Assembly (NCBI GenBank): GCA_003576695.1
Contig: QOZQ01000005.1
Coordinates: 310,001-374,000 of the forward strand
Reading direction: 5' to 3'
Source of the DNA: Taklimakanibacter lacteus
GTDB lineage: Bacteria; Pseudomonadota; Alphaproteobacteria; Rhizobiales; Aestuariivirgaceae
DNA: 64,000 nt
The notes under the pieces are model-generated. The model saw only the letters and a program-made list of their open reading frames with translations, ran no database searches and had not been told where the DNA came from. The position numbers and the translations under genes are program-made. Position 1 is the stretch's first letter. Each line of letters starts with the position of its first letter. Shown here piece by piece: positions 54,009-62,777 of the stretch.

Positions 54009-54038
54009 GATGGCGGAAATCTAGAGTTCCATCATTTA

Positions 54039-54066
54039 ATAAGCAAGATTATAATATCTATTCTTA
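54039..54066. promoter_or_regulatory. AT-rich imperfect palindrome upstream of marR-type gene
   Basis: TAAG and CTTA outer arms enclose AGAT and ATCT around a TATAAT-like centre, about 30-60 bases before the marR-type start. It could hold both promoter and MarR site. Low information content keeps this tentative. Confidence 0.35.
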
Positions 54067-54256
54067 ATGTAAGCTCAGTTATGATCTTGACGCGTGATTG
54101 CCGCCGGGTCCGTCAGGACAGCTCAACCGCCCCAGCGCCTAAAAAAGAGGCGAAATTCCTGAATCAGGCAGAAAGGGGCATTTTTTCTTCCCCCCGCTTT
54201 CAACTCGTCTATAAAGCGGGCCCTAAATCTAAAGACTTGGAACAGGAGAGAGAGCC

Positions 54257-55264
54257 ATGGCAGTGCGCGTCGCCATCAACGGATTTGGCCGGATCGGCCG
54301 CAACATCGTGCGGGCCATTTTCGAATCGGGGCGCAAGGATATCGACGTGGTGGCGGTCAATGATCTCGGCCCCGTCGAAACCAATGCCCATCTGCTGCGC
54401 TATGACAGCGTGCATGGCCGCTTCCCGCATGAGGTCGGCGTTGCCGGCGACACGATCTCGATCGGCAAGGAGAAGTTCAAGGTCACCGCCATCAAGGATC
54501 CGGCGCAGCTGCCGTGGAAGGATCTCGGCATCGACATCGCCCTCGAATGCACCGGCATCTTCACGTCCAAGGAGAAGGCCTCCGCCCATCTCACCGCCGG
54601 CGCCAAGCGGGTGATCGTCTCGGCCCCCGCCGACAATGCCGATCTCACCGTCGTCTATGGCGTCAATCACGACAAGCTCAGCAAGGACCATATCGTCATT
54701 TCGAACGCGTCCTGCACGACGAACTGCCTGGCGCCGGTCGCCAAGGTGCTCCACGACGCGGTCGGCATCGAAAAAGGTTTCATGACCACGATCCATGCCT
54801 ATACCGGCGACCAGCCGACGCTCGATACGATGCACAAGGATCTCTACCGCGCCCGCGCCGCCTCGCTGTCCATGATCCCGACCTCGACGGGTGCCGCCAA
54901 GGCCGTCGGCCTCGTTCTGCCCGAGCTCAAGGGCAAGCTCGACGGCGTCTCCATCCGCGTGCCGACACCCAATGTGTCGGTGATCGATTTCAAATTCGTC
55001 GCCAAGAAAGCGACCAGCGCCGAGGAGATCAACGGCGCCATCAAGCGGGCGGCCGAGCAGCAGCTCAAGGGCATCCTCGGCTATACCAACGATCCCAATG
55101 TCTCGATCGACTTCAACCACAATGCCAATTCGGCGACCTTCCACATGGACCAGACCAAGGTGATGGAAGGCACGCTGGTGCGCGTGCTTGCCTGGTACGA
55201 CAATGAATGGGGCTTCTCGAACCGCATGGCCGATACGGCCGTCGCCTTCGCCAAGCATATCTGA
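54257..55264 (+). CDS. gap: Glyceraldehyde-3-phosphate dehydrogenase
   Basis: 335-residue type I GAPDH that oxidises glyceraldehyde 3-phosphate to 1,3-bisphosphoglycerate in glycolysis, gluconeogenesis or the Calvin cycle. NAD-binding [20 protein letters not shown], catalytic Cys in [16 protein letters not shown], and the C-terminal [15 protein letters not shown] are canonical. GGAGAGAGAGCC precedes the ATG. The upstream 250 bases are AT-rich with small hairpins (CGCCT/AGGCG at 54136-54152; CCTGA/TCAGG at 54158-54168) and probably hold its promoter. Two bases separate it from rpe. Confidence 0.97.
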   Translation: MAVRVAINGFGRIGRNIVRAIFESGRKDIDVVAVNDLGPVETNAHLLRYDSVHGRFPHEVGVAGDTISIGKEKFKVTAIKDPAQLPWKDLGIDIALECTGIFTSKEKASAHLTAGAKRVIVSAPADNADLTVVYGVNHDKLSKDHIVISNASCTTNCLAPVAKVLHDAVGIEKGFMTTIHAYTGDQPTLDTMHKDLYRARAASLSMIPTSTGAAKAVGLVLPELKGKLDGVSIRVPTPNVSVIDFKFVAKKATSAEEINGAIKRAAEQQLKGILGYTNDPNVSIDFNHNANSATFHMDQTKVMEGTLVRVLAWYDNEWGFSNRMADTAVAFAKHI

Positions 55265-55266
55265 CG

Positions 55267-55941
55267 ATGTCGCGCCCGCTGCGCATCGCGCCGTCCATCC
55301 TCTCCGCCGATTTCGCAAGGCTCGGCGATGAGGTGCGCGCCGTCGATGAAGCGGGCGCCGACTGGATCCATATCGATGTGATGGACGGGCATTTCGTGCC
55401 CAACATCTCCTTCGGCCCGGTGGTGATGTCCTCGATCCGCCCGGTGACGAAGAGGCCCTTTGACGTCCATCTGATGATCGCGCCGGTCGATCGCTATCTC
55501 GAAGCCTTCGCCAAAGCGGGCGCCGACATCATCACCGTCCACGCCGAGGCGGGCCCCCATCTCGACCGTTCGCTGCAGACGGTGAAGGCGCTCGGCAAGA
55601 GAGCCGGCGTGGCGCTCAACCCGGCAACGCCCGTCGATCACATCAAGCATGTGCTCGACCGGCTCGACCTCATCCTCATCATGACGGTCAATCCGGGCTT
55701 CGGGGGGCAGAGCTTCATTCCGGCGATGATCGACAAGATCCGCGAGACGCGCGATCTCGTCCAGGGCCGCGACATCGATATCGAGGTCGATGGCGGCATC
55801 ACCGCCGAAACGGCACCGCTTGTGGTCAAGGCCGGCGCCAATGCGCTGGTCGCGGGCTCCGCCGTCTACAAGGGCGACGCCAAGGCCTATGGCCGCAACA
55901 TCGCCGCGATCAGGACGAGCGCCACCAGCCTCGCGGCTTGA
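55267..55941 (+). CDS. rpe: Ribulose-phosphate 3-epimerase
   Basis: 224-residue TIM-barrel epimerase linking ribulose 5-phosphate and xylulose 5-phosphate (pentose phosphate or Calvin cycle). Motifs: [36 protein letters not shown] with metal-ligand His and catalytic Asp, [23 protein letters not shown], and EVDGGI. ATG 55267 is two bases after the gap stop, so the two are co-transcribed. The frame opens earlier only by overlapping gap. Confidence 0.97.
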   Translation: MSRPLRIAPSILSADFARLGDEVRAVDEAGADWIHIDVMDGHFVPNISFGPVVMSSIRPVTKRPFDVHLMIAPVDRYLEAFAKAGADIITVHAEAGPHLDRSLQTVKALGKRAGVALNPATPVDHIKHVLDRLDLILIMTVNPGFGGQSFIPAMIDKIRETRDLVQGRDIDIEVDGGITAETAPLVVKAGANALVAGSAVYKGDAKAYGRNIAAIRTSATSLAA

Positions 55942-55942
55942 G

Positions 55943-56434
55943 CTAGACCCGCACGGCTCCTGCCGGCCGGAAGCGGCGCACCGCCAGCGTGCCGATCACG
56001 ATAAAGATCACGAGGGCGATGGCCTGCGCGATGGCGAAGGGCGGCTCCGAGCCTGTCGGCGCCAGAGCATTGAGGAACGGGACCTTCTGGAAAGCCTGGG
56101 CAATGGTCACGAAGATCAGGAGATAGAGGCTCGCCACCATGGCGAGCACATAGATCCAGCGCCAGGCGCCCACAATATGAGCGCGATGGGCCAGGAACCA
56201 GGCGATGAGGATCACGGCCGAGACGATACCGGTGGCGAAAGCCGGTGTCACACCCGCGAAAGGAAAGATGAAGCCGGTGAAGGTCACGGCCAGGGCCAGC
56301 TCAAAGAACCGCCTCGTCCACCAGTTCGAATGCGCGCCCTGGAAGAGACCCACAATCGCCTTGATGCCGACGCCGATCGCGACAAAACTCAGGATCGTAT
56401 GCACGATGGTGAGCAGCCAGACATAGAGCATCAT
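55943..56434 (-). CDS. Integral membrane protein, unknown function
   Basis: 163 residues from ATG 56434 (TTG 56440 possible). Five hydrophobic helices (for example VWLLTIVHTILSFVAIGVGI; IVSAVILIAWFLAHRAHIVG; IYVLAMVASLYLLIFVTIAQ; IALVIFIVIGTLAV). The arrangement recalls short DoxX- or cytochrome b561-like membrane proteins, but I see no paired heme histidines and no firm family. Convergent with rpe, with one base between the stops. Confidence 0.75.
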   Translation of the reverse strand: MMLYVWLLTIVHTILSFVAIGVGIKAIVGLFQGAHSNWWTRRFFELALAVTFTGFIFPFAGVTPAFATGIVSAVILIAWFLAHRAHIVGAWRWIYVLAMVASLYLLIFVTIAQAFQKVPFLNALAPTGSEPPFAIAQAIALVIFIVIGTLAVRRFRPAGAVRV

Positions 56435-56489
56435 TCTCAACCCCCCCGAATAACTCGTTCTACGCTACACCATTTCCGCCAATAATTGA

Positions 56490-56527
56490 ACTGAACCGTC
56501 GGTGAAGACCCGGTTCAGTCCACCGAC
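56490..56527. promoter_or_regulatory. Two interleaved inverted repeats (mutually exclusive hairpins)
   Basis: Arm A ACTGAACC (56490-56497) pairs with GGTTCAGT (56512-56519). Arm B GTCGGTG (56498-56504) pairs with CACCGAC (56521-56527). The arms alternate A-B-A'-B', so only one hairpin can form at a time. It lies in the divergent region between a membrane-protein gene and a small secreted-protein gene. It could be a conformational switch in a leader RNA or two protein sites. Confidence 0.6.
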
Positions 56528-56613
56528 AGTGCCGCCCCCTTAAGCTTTTGTCATTCACGGCCATGCGCCGTGCAACAGGGAGCCCTCAGGCTCCCCATGC
56601 TGGAGGTACGCCT

Positions 56614-56916
56614 ATGCTGAACCTGAACCGGATGGTCATCCGGGCCGCCGCCGTCGTGGCATTCGTCGCGGTGGCGAACAGCGCCCAAGCCTATCAATGC
56701 AAGACCACCTATGTGCAAGCCGAAGCCCTGGCCAATCTGAAGGTCAAGGCACTCAAGTCGGCGAAGACCTTCTGGTCGCAAGAGGCCAAGGACAAATATG
56801 GGCTAGCCTGGTCCGTCTGGAATATCGCGGCATCCAAATCACAGAGCTGCAACTGGACCGGCACGAAGTTCTACTGCATCGTGAAGGCCAAGCCCTGCCT
56901 GTATGTCGTTCAGTAA
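56614..56916 (+). CDS. Small exported cysteine-containing protein, unknown function
   Basis: 100 residues from ATG 56614 with TGGAGG upstream. Sec signal NLNRMVIRAAAVVAFVAVAN with cleavage near AQA-YQ. The mature 73 residues contain four cysteines (YQCKT, SQSCNW, FYCIV, KPCLY) and several aromatic residues, suggesting two disulfides in the periplasm. A GGGAGCC/GGCTCCC hairpin (56578-56595) lies just before the ribosome site and could modulate translation. No characterised family is recognised; short proteins of this layout are common in rhizobia. Confidence 0.78.
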   Translation: MLNLNRMVIRAAAVVAFVAVANSAQAYQCKTTYVQAEALANLKVKALKSAKTFWSQEAKDKYGLAWSVWNIAASKSQSCNWTGTKFYCIVKAKPCLYVVQ

Positions 56917-56927
56917 TTGACCGGCAT

Positions 56928-56955
56928 GTCCCCTCTCCCCTGCGGGAGAGGGGAC
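56928..56955. terminator. Bidirectional GA-rich hairpin between convergent genes
   Basis: Perfect 12-base-pair stem (GTCCCCTCTCCC at 56928-56939 with 56944-56955) and a four-base loop between two gene ends, the natural place for a shared terminator. No T run follows. The CTCTCCC/GGGAGAG core matches the hairpin at 14382-14413. Confidence 0.6.
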
Positions 56956-56968
56956 AACATTGGGAGAG

Positions 56969-57508
56969 CTAGCTTTTCGCCACCCAGTCCTTGAAGGCGG
57001 CGAGCCAGGATGTGATCACCTTCTTCGTCGCCTCATCCGTCAGCTCGCCATTGGCGAATTTCCTGTCGGCGGAAGCGACAAAGATCTCGGGCTTGGGCAT
57101 GGTGATCGCCTCGAGGCCGACCAGATTCTGGCGCAGGTGATATTGCGACCGCGCCGTGCCGATCGGCCCTTGCGACGCGCCCATGACGCCGACGCGCTTC
57201 CATTTGAACGGATTGCCGGAGCGCGACAGCCAGTCGGTGGCGTTCTTGAGCACGCCCGGCACCGAGAAATTATATTCTGGCGTCGCGATGATGATGCCAT
57301 CGGCCTGCCTCACCTTTTCCTGCAGGGCTTTGACGCTGGCCGGCAATCCATGCTTGTCCTCCTCATCGCCGTCATAGAGCGGGATGCCGTGGAGCGTGAC
57401 GATCTCGATCTCCATGTCCTGCGGCGCCAGTTCCTTCACCGCCTTGAGCAGCTGCGTGTTGTAGCTGTCCTTGCGGAGCGCTCCGGTGATGGCGAGGATC
57501 TTCATCAT
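56969..57508 (-). CDS. NADPH-dependent FMN reductase
   Basis: 179-residue flavodoxin-like reductase of the NAD(P)H:FMN/quinone/azo family. The N-terminal phosphate loop is GALRKDSYNTQLLKAV; the FMN-binding TPEYNFSVPGVLKNATDWLS is nearly identical to the family signature P-E-Y-N-x-S. AGGAGA precedes ATG 57508. It follows the pirin gene by six bases on the same strand, a common pairing in stress-response operons with a divergent LysR regulator. Confidence 0.92.
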   Translation of the reverse strand: MMKILAITGALRKDSYNTQLLKAVKELAPQDMEIEIVTLHGIPLYDGDEEDKHGLPASVKALQEKVRQADGIIIATPEYNFSVPGVLKNATDWLSRSGNPFKWKRVGVMGASQGPIGTARSQYHLRQNLVGLEAITMPKPEIFVASADRKFANGELTDEATKKVITSWLAAFKDWVAKS

Positions 57509-57514
57509 GTTCTC

Positions 57515-58213
57515 CTATTGCAGGTCGAAAAGCAGGATTTCCGATTTTGACTTGGCGGCGAGGCTCAGACTCTCTTCCTTTACGATGGCGAGCCCGTCTC
57601 CTTCCATGACAGCCTCGCCATTCACGTCAAGCGCGCCCTTCGCCACCTGCAGCCAATAGCGGCGTCGGGCGTCCAGCGGCTGAGCGAGATCCGCTCCGGC
57701 CTCGAGCAGGGCGGCATGGATGGCGGCGTCCTGATGGATTTTCAAGGAGCCCGCGCGCCCGTCCGGCGACGCGATGAGGCGAAACCGGCCGAGCCGGTCG
57801 GCTTCCGGGAAATGCTGCTCGGCATAGCCGGGTTTCAACCCCTGCCTTTCCGGAATGATCCAGATCTGGAGGAAGTGGACCGGATCGGTCTTGGACGCAT
57901 TGAACTCGGAATGACGGATGCCGGTGCCGGCCGACATCAGCTGCACATCGCCCGGCCGGATCACCGAGCCGCTGCCGAGCGAATCGCGGTGGGCAAGCGC
58001 GCCGTCGAGCACATAGGAGACGATCTCCATGTCCTTGTGGCCGTGGGTGTCGAAGCCGCCGCCGCCCGCCACGCGATCGTCATTGATGACCCGGAGCGCC
58101 CCGAACCCCATGAATTCGGGGTCGTAATACTGGCCGAAGGAGAAGCTGTGATGGCTGTCGAGCCAGCCGAAATCGGCATGGCCCCGGTCCTTGGCTTTGC
58201 GATGAGTGATCAT
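57515..58213 (-). CDS. Pirin-family cupin protein
   Basis: 232-residue bicupin (YhhW type). The N-terminal metal site has F-D-x-H-x-H (GGGFDTHGHKDMEIVSYVLD) plus HSEFNAS; the C-terminal half is the second, metal-free cupin. YhhW-like proteins have quercetinase activity in vitro and are tied to redox or electrophile stress. Transcribed with the FMN reductase and divergent from the LysR regulator, which probably controls both. Confidence 0.93.
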   Translation of the reverse strand: MITHRKAKDRGHADFGWLDSHHSFSFGQYYDPEFMGFGALRVINDDRVAGGGGFDTHGHKDMEIVSYVLDGALAHRDSLGSGSVIRPGDVQLMSAGTGIRHSEFNASKTDPVHFLQIWIIPERQGLKPGYAEQHFPEADRLGRFRLIASPDGRAGSLKIHQDAAIHAALLEAGADLAQPLDARRRYWLQVAKGALDVNGEAVMEGDGLAIVKEESLSLAAKSKSEILLFDLQ

Positions 58214-58272
58214 GATGGTCTCCCGTTATGGTGATGCCGGATAGATATTCTCAGCCCTGACTAGGACAATCC

Positions 58273-58311
58273 TTTCCATACGGGATTTATTGTTGCTATA
58301 ATCGCAACAAT
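58273..58311 (+). promoter_or_regulatory. LysR-type palindrome with embedded promoter
   Basis: Perfect eight-base arms ATTGTTGC (58289-58296) and GCAACAAT (58304-58311) enclose TATAATC. TATAAT (58297-58302) is a consensus -10 box; TTTCCA (58273-58278) 18 bases upstream is a weak -35. The lysR ATG follows the palindrome directly. The arms contain the T-N11-A pattern of LysR sites. A transcript from this -10 would start about three bases before the ATG. Confidence 0.65.
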
Positions 58312-59202
58312 ATGGACAAGTTGGCGGCCATAAGGGCTTTCGTGTCGGTGGCGGAAGAGGGCGGCTTCACCGCCGCCGCCCAGGAGCTCGGCCTGTCCAA
58401 GTCGGCGGCAAGCCGGCAGATCGCCGCCCTCGAGGAGGCCCTGGGGGCGCAGCTCCTCAAGAGATCCACCCGCAGCGTGACGCTCACCGACAGCGGCTAT
58501 GCCTATCTGGAGCGCTGCCGGGCCGTGCTCGGCGATCTGGAGGAAGCCGACCGGGCGATTGCCGCCCTGCAAAATGAACCGAAGGGCCTGCTCAGGATCA
58601 ATGCGCCCATGTCCTTCGGCATCAGCCATGCCGCACCCGCCATCGCCGATTTCATGAACCGCTATCCCGACCTCCAGGTGGCGCTCATCCTCAATGACCG
58701 CTTCGTCGATCCCTATGATGAGGGCTTCGATGTGACGCTCAGGATCGGCGAGCTCGAGGATTCGAGCCTTGCCGCCCGCAAGCTGGCCCAGATCGAAATG
58801 GGCCTCTTCGCCTCGCCTTCCTATGTCGAGAAACATGGAAGGCCACGCGGGCCCGACGATCTCAGATCGCATTGGGCCCTGCATTATGGGAGGCCCACCG
58901 GCCAGATCGAATGGGCCCTGCGCGGCGGTGCAAGCCATTCGGTTCCGATCCGCTATCGCCTGTGCTCCAATAATGGCGATGCGCTGCGCATTGCCGCGGC
59001 CTCGGGCCTCGGCATCGCTCTCATCCCGGCCTTCCTGGTGCGCGACGAGCTCAGATCAGGCGCCCTCATCGCTCTCCTCGATGGTTTCGAGCCCCGGCCG
59101 ATCGATCTCTATGCGATCTATCCGCCGACCCGCTTCCTCGCAGCCAAGGTGCGGCTCTTCATCGATTTCCTGGCCGAACGCTTCGCGCGGGCATGGCCTT
59201 AG
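58312..59202 (+). CDS. LysR-family transcriptional regulator
   Basis: 296 residues with the N-terminal LysR winged helix (MDKLAAIRAFVSVAEEGGFT, AAQELGLSKSAASRQIAALE) and the periplasmic-binding-protein-like effector domain (about 90-290: GLLRINAPMSFGISHAAPAI). It belongs to the PcaQ/DmlR-like group that often controls a divergent oxidoreductase or pirin unit. No ribosome site precedes ATG 58312, consistent with a leaderless mRNA. Autoregulation through the palindrome abutting its start is likely. Confidence 0.9.
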   Translation: MDKLAAIRAFVSVAEEGGFTAAAQELGLSKSAASRQIAALEEALGAQLLKRSTRSVTLTDSGYAYLERCRAVLGDLEEADRAIAALQNEPKGLLRINAPMSFGISHAAPAIADFMNRYPDLQVALILNDRFVDPYDEGFDVTLRIGELEDSSLAARKLAQIEMGLFASPSYVEKHGRPRGPDDLRSHWALHYGRPTGQIEWALRGGASHSVPIRYRLCSNNGDALRIAAASGLGIALIPAFLVRDELRSGALIALLDGFEPRPIDLYAIYPPTRFLAAKVRLFIDFLAERFARAWP

Positions 59203-59312
59203 GAGAGGGTTCTCCAAGTCCGGTCACAACAGCGTGAGCAAAGGGCATGCGCAGGATTTTGTCGGCCGAGACAGCGTAAAACACCTATCTGCATTAACAA
59301 GGGAGGTTTGCG

Positions 59313-60284
59313 ATGCATCCGCTGATCGATCGCCGTAGCATGCTGCTGAGCGCCGCCGCTTTGGGCGCCGCCGCTTTCACCACAAGCCGATCTGCCGAGG
59401 CCGCCGCCCCCATCACAGGCCCAACCGGCTCGCCCTATACGCGCTACAAGGTCGGGGAGTTCGAGATCACCGCCTTCAATGACGGCACGCGCGTCACCGG
59501 GAATCCGGAGAAGATCTTCGGCGTCAATCAAAAGCCCGAAGATGTGGGCACAGCAGCCGAAGCGAATTTCCTGCCCAAGGACAGGATGGTCAACAGCTTC
59601 ACGCCGGTTCTGGTCAATACCGGCAAGGAGCTCGTTCTGTTCGACAGCGGCAATGGCGCCAATGGCCGGCCCGCCACCGGACAGCTCGCGGCGCAGATGA
59701 AAGCCGCCGGCGTCGCAGCCGAGGACATTGATGTCGTCGTCATCACCCATTGCCATCCCGACCATATTGGCGGGCTGATGGACAATGGCGCGCCGCTTGC
59801 GCCCAAGGCGCGCTATGTGATCGGCGAAGCGGAATATGCCTTCTGGTCGTCGCCCGACCGCGCCAATGGCCCGACCGCCAATGCCGCCAAGATCGTCCAG
59901 GCCAATGTCGTGCCCAACAAGGACAAGATGACCTTCGTGAAGAACGAGGGCGAAGTCGTGTCGGGCATCCGCGCCATCGAAGCCTTCGGCCACACGCCGG
60001 GCCACATGGCCTGGCATGTCGAGAGCCAGGGCAAACGCATCCTGATCGGCGCTGATTTCTGCAACCACTATGTGCTGTCGATGCAGCATCCCAAATGGCA
60101 TGTGAGCTTCGATGCCGACAAGGACGGAGCAGTCGCTACGCGGCTCAAGCTGCTCGACATGCTGAGCGCCGATCGCATCCCCTTCACCAGCTATCACATG
60201 CCGTTCCCGGCTGTGGGCTTCGTCGAGAAAGGTGCCGGTGACGGCTACCGCTTCGTGCCGGCGAGCTATCAGCTGATGCTGTAG
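59313..60284 (+). CDS. Exported metallo-beta-lactamase-fold hydrolase
   Basis: 323 residues with a twin-arginine-type signal (IDRRSMLLSAAALGAAAFTT). Mature MBL fold: zinc motif THCHPDHIGG (H-x-H-x-D-H form), His in GHTPGHMAWHV, Asp in IGADFCNH, and a later His in SYHMPFPA, giving a complete binuclear site. Relatives include periplasmic lactonase-like and sulfatase-like enzymes, often called quorum-quenching without proof. It may be transcribed alone; GGGAGG precedes the ATG. Not a beta-lactamase of known resistance type. Confidence 0.88.
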   Translation: MHPLIDRRSMLLSAAALGAAAFTTSRSAEAAAPITGPTGSPYTRYKVGEFEITAFNDGTRVTGNPEKIFGVNQKPEDVGTAAEANFLPKDRMVNSFTPVLVNTGKELVLFDSGNGANGRPATGQLAAQMKAAGVAAEDIDVVVITHCHPDHIGGLMDNGAPLAPKARYVIGEAEYAFWSSPDRANGPTANAAKIVQANVVPNKDKMTFVKNEGEVVSGIRAIEAFGHTPGHMAWHVESQGKRILIGADFCNHYVLSMQHPKWHVSFDADKDGAVATRLKLLDMLSADRIPFTSYHMPFPAVGFVEKGAGDGYRFVPASYQLML

Positions 60285-60285
60285 C

Positions 60286-61095
60286 TCACAGCTTGCCGGA
60301 AAACAGCGCAGCGCCGCGCTGGCGCAGGACCGTCAGCGACGTGTAGTCGATGATCGAGAGTCCGCCGTCGACGATCAGGGTCTGGCCGGTCACGAATGAT
60401 GCTTCAGGACTGGCCAGGAACGCCACGACGGAAGCGATCTCGGCCGGCGAGCCCATGCGGTTGAAGAGGCTCGGCGTCACGCTCCAGCCCGCACCATCGG
60501 CAGGCAGATTCTGCGGATCGGCCTTGGTATCGATCCATCCCGGGCTGACGCAATTGGCGCGAATGCCGTGCGGCGCGCCTTCGGCCGCCAGCGAACGAGT
60601 CAGGCCTTCGACCGCTGCCTTGGCCACGCAATAAAGTCCCCAATTGCCGTGCAAGGTCGCGGTCGAGGAAATATTCACGATGGCGCCGGCGCCAGCGGCC
60701 TTCAGATGCGGGAAGGCATAGGCGGAAACGAAATAGCCGGAGTCGAGATTGGGCCCGCGCATCTTGTCCCAGCGCGTGCCGGGCTCATCCTCGTCCCTGA
60801 TCCCGGCCCGCAAGCTGCCAAGGCCGGCATTGTTGACGACGACATCCAGGCGACCGAAATGGGCAACGACCTCGCTCACAAGCGCCTGGACGGCCGTCTC
60901 CTGCGCCAGGTCGCACTGAAAAAAACGCCCGGTCCAGCCCGCCGCGGCCAGCTCCGCTTCGACGGCCGTTCCCTTTTCCCGGTCACGGCCGACCAGGGCC
61001 ACGGACGCACCTTCCGCCGCCAGTTTGTGAACAATACCGCGTCCGATTCCGGAATTGCCGCCGGTGACCAATGCCACTTTATTGCTGAAGCGCAT
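60286..61095 (-). CDS. Short-chain dehydrogenase/reductase
   Basis: 269-residue classical SDR. Nucleotide motif VTGGNSGIGRGIVHKLAAEG, NNAG segment (VVNNAGLGSL), catalytic Ser in NISSTATLHG and Y-x-x-x-K in YCVAKAA, then the C-terminal TGQTLIVDGGLSI. All catalytic residues are present. NAD versus NADP preference and the substrate are not readable. It follows the peptide-type ABC ATPase gene on the same strand with 20 bases between, so it may be the last gene of that operon. Confidence 0.9.
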   Translation of the reverse strand: MRFSNKVALVTGGNSGIGRGIVHKLAAEGASVALVGRDREKGTAVEAELAAAGWTGRFFQCDLAQETAVQALVSEVVAHFGRLDVVVNNAGLGSLRAGIRDEDEPGTRWDKMRGPNLDSGYFVSAYAFPHLKAAGAGAIVNISSTATLHGNWGLYCVAKAAVEGLTRSLAAEGAPHGIRANCVSPGWIDTKADPQNLPADGAGWSVTPSLFNRMGSPAEIASVVAFLASPEASFVTGQTLIVDGGLSIIDYTSLTVLRQRGAALFSGKL

Positions 61096-61115
61096 TGCCG
61101 ATCCCGCCCGTGCGC

Positions 61116-62777
61116 TCAGGCGCTGACCTTGCCCTTGGCCTGGCGCTTCTCGAGGAGACGGGTCAGCCAGTCGGGATCCATTTCCGGCACCGAAGACAGC
61201 AGGAGCTCGGTATAGGGCGGGTGCGGGGGTGAGAGAACCTCGGTCTTGAGGCCCTGCTGCACCACGCGGCCCTGATACATCACCACGATCTCATCGGCGA
61301 TGGCGCGCACCGTCGCGATGTCATGGGTGATGAACAGATAGGAGACATTGGTCTCCTTCTGCAGCTTGAGCAGCAGCTTCAGGATGCCTTCCTGGACGAT
61401 CTGGTCGAGGGCGGATGTCACCTCGTCGCAGATGATGAGCTCAGGGTCGGCCGCGAGCGCGCGCGCAATGCAGATGCGCTGCTTCTGGCCGCCGGACAAT
61501 TCGCCCGGCAGACGGTCGATCAGATCCTCGCTCAGCTCGATCTGCTCGAGCAATTCGACCACCTTGCGGTCGCGCTCCTGGCCCTTGAGGCCCAGATAGA
61601 ATTCGAGCGGCCGGCCGATCACGTCGCGCACCCGCTGGCGCGGATTGAGCGCCGTGTCGGCCGACTGGTAGATCATCTGGATGCGGCGCAGCGTGTCCTT
61701 GTCGCGGTCCTTGAGCGCCCGGGGCAGCGGCTTGCCGTTGAAATAGACCTCGCCCTTGCGCGGCGGCAAAAGGCCGGTGATGACGCGCGCCAGCGTCGAC
61801 TTGCCGGAACCGGATTCACCCACCACCGCGACGGTGCGGCCGCGCGGCACCTGGACCGTCACATTCTCCAGCACCTTGACGATGCCGCCATAGGTGGCAT
61901 CGACATCATGGACGCGCAGCACGACGTCCTTGCCGGTGCGTTCCGGCATGGCGAGGCTGCGCACCGCCCACAAGGTCTTGGTATAGGCTTCCTTCGGGCT
62001 CTTGAGCATCTCGCGCGTCGGCGCTTCCTCGATCAGCTTGCCGTGGCGCAGCACCATGATGCGATGCGCCATCTGGGCGACGACGGCCAGATCATGGGTG
62101 ATATAGATCGCCGCGGTGTTGAACTGCTCGACGATATCGCGCATCGCCGCCAGCACGTCGACCTGGGTGGTGACGTCGAGCGCCGTGGTCGGCTCATCGA
62201 AGATGATGAGATCGGGACGGCAGGACATCGCCATCGCCGTCATGGCGCGCTGCAGCTGGCCGCCCGAGACCTGGTGCGGATAGCGGCTGCCGATCGTGGC
62301 GGGATTGGGCAGCTTGAGGCGGGTATAGAGATCCTTGGCGTCGGCCTCCGCCTTGCCGCGGTCGAGCACGTCATGGCCGACCGCCGTCTCGACCGTCTGG
62401 TCGATGATGCGGTGCGCCGGGTTGAAGGAGGCCGCGGCACTTTGCGCCACATAGGCGATGCGCGAGCCGCGCAAAGCGCGCCTCTCCTCCTCGCTCGCCT
62501 TGCGCAGGTCCTTGCCGTCGAAAATGATGCTGCCGCCGGTGATCTTGCAGCCCGGACGGGCAAAGCCCATGGCGGCGAGCCCGATCGTCGACTTGCCGGC
62601 GCCCGATTCACCAATGAGGCCCAGCACCTCGCCGCGCTTGAGGGTCAGGTCGACGCCCTTGACGATCTCATGCCATACATCGTCGCTCTGCCCCGATATC
62701 TTGAGATCCCTGATCTCGAGCAGGGTCTCGCCCTTGGTGCGCTTCGCGTCCGACTTCCTGGCGTCACTTTTCATCAC
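61116..62777 (-). CDS. Dipeptide/oligopeptide-type ABC ATPase, DppD-DppF fusion
   Basis: 553 residues containing two complete ABC ATPase domains. First (about 15-270): Walker A GESGAGKST, signature VSGGQLQR, Walker B LIIFDEP. Second (about 285-545): Walker A GESGSGKST, signature LSGGQKQR, Walker B LIICDEVTSALD. Each is followed by the oligopeptide/dipeptide C-terminal extension (PPHPPYTELLLSSVPEMD for the second). Single-chain DppDF proteins are common in rhizobial importers for peptides, glycosides or opines. Its start overlaps the DppC-type gene end by 14 bases. Confidence 0.93.
   Translation of the reverse strand: MMKSDARKSDAKRTKGETLLEIRDLKISGQSDDVWHEIVKGVDLTLKRGEVLGLIGESGAGKSTIGLAAMGFARPGCKITGGSIIFDGKDLRKASEEERRALRGSRIAYVAQSAAASFNPAHRIIDQTVETAVGHDVLDRGKAEADAKDLYTRLKLPNPATIGSRYPHQVSGGQLQRAMTAMAMSCRPDLIIFDEPTTALDVTTQVDVLAAMRDIVEQFNTAAIYITHDLAVVAQMAHRIMVLRHGKLIEEAPTREMLKSPKEAYTKTLWAVRSLAMPERTGKDVVLRVHDVDATYGGIVKVLENVTVQVPRGRTVAVVGESGSGKSTLARVITGLLPPRKGEVYFNGKPLPRALKDRDKDTLRRIQMIYQSADTALNPRQRVRDVIGRPLEFYLGLKGQERDRKVVELLEQIELSEDLIDRLPGELSGGQKQRICIARALAADPELIICDEVTSALDQIVQEGILKLLLKLQKETNVSYLFITHDIATVRAIADEIVVMYQGRVVQQGLKTEVLSPPHPPYTELLLSSVPEMDPDWLTRLLEKRQAKGKVSA

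Noticed and set aside
56490-56527. Classical H-type pseudoknot
   Set aside because: The first connecting loop would be zero bases long across a seven-base-pair stem, which is sterically unfavourable; alternative hairpins are more likely.
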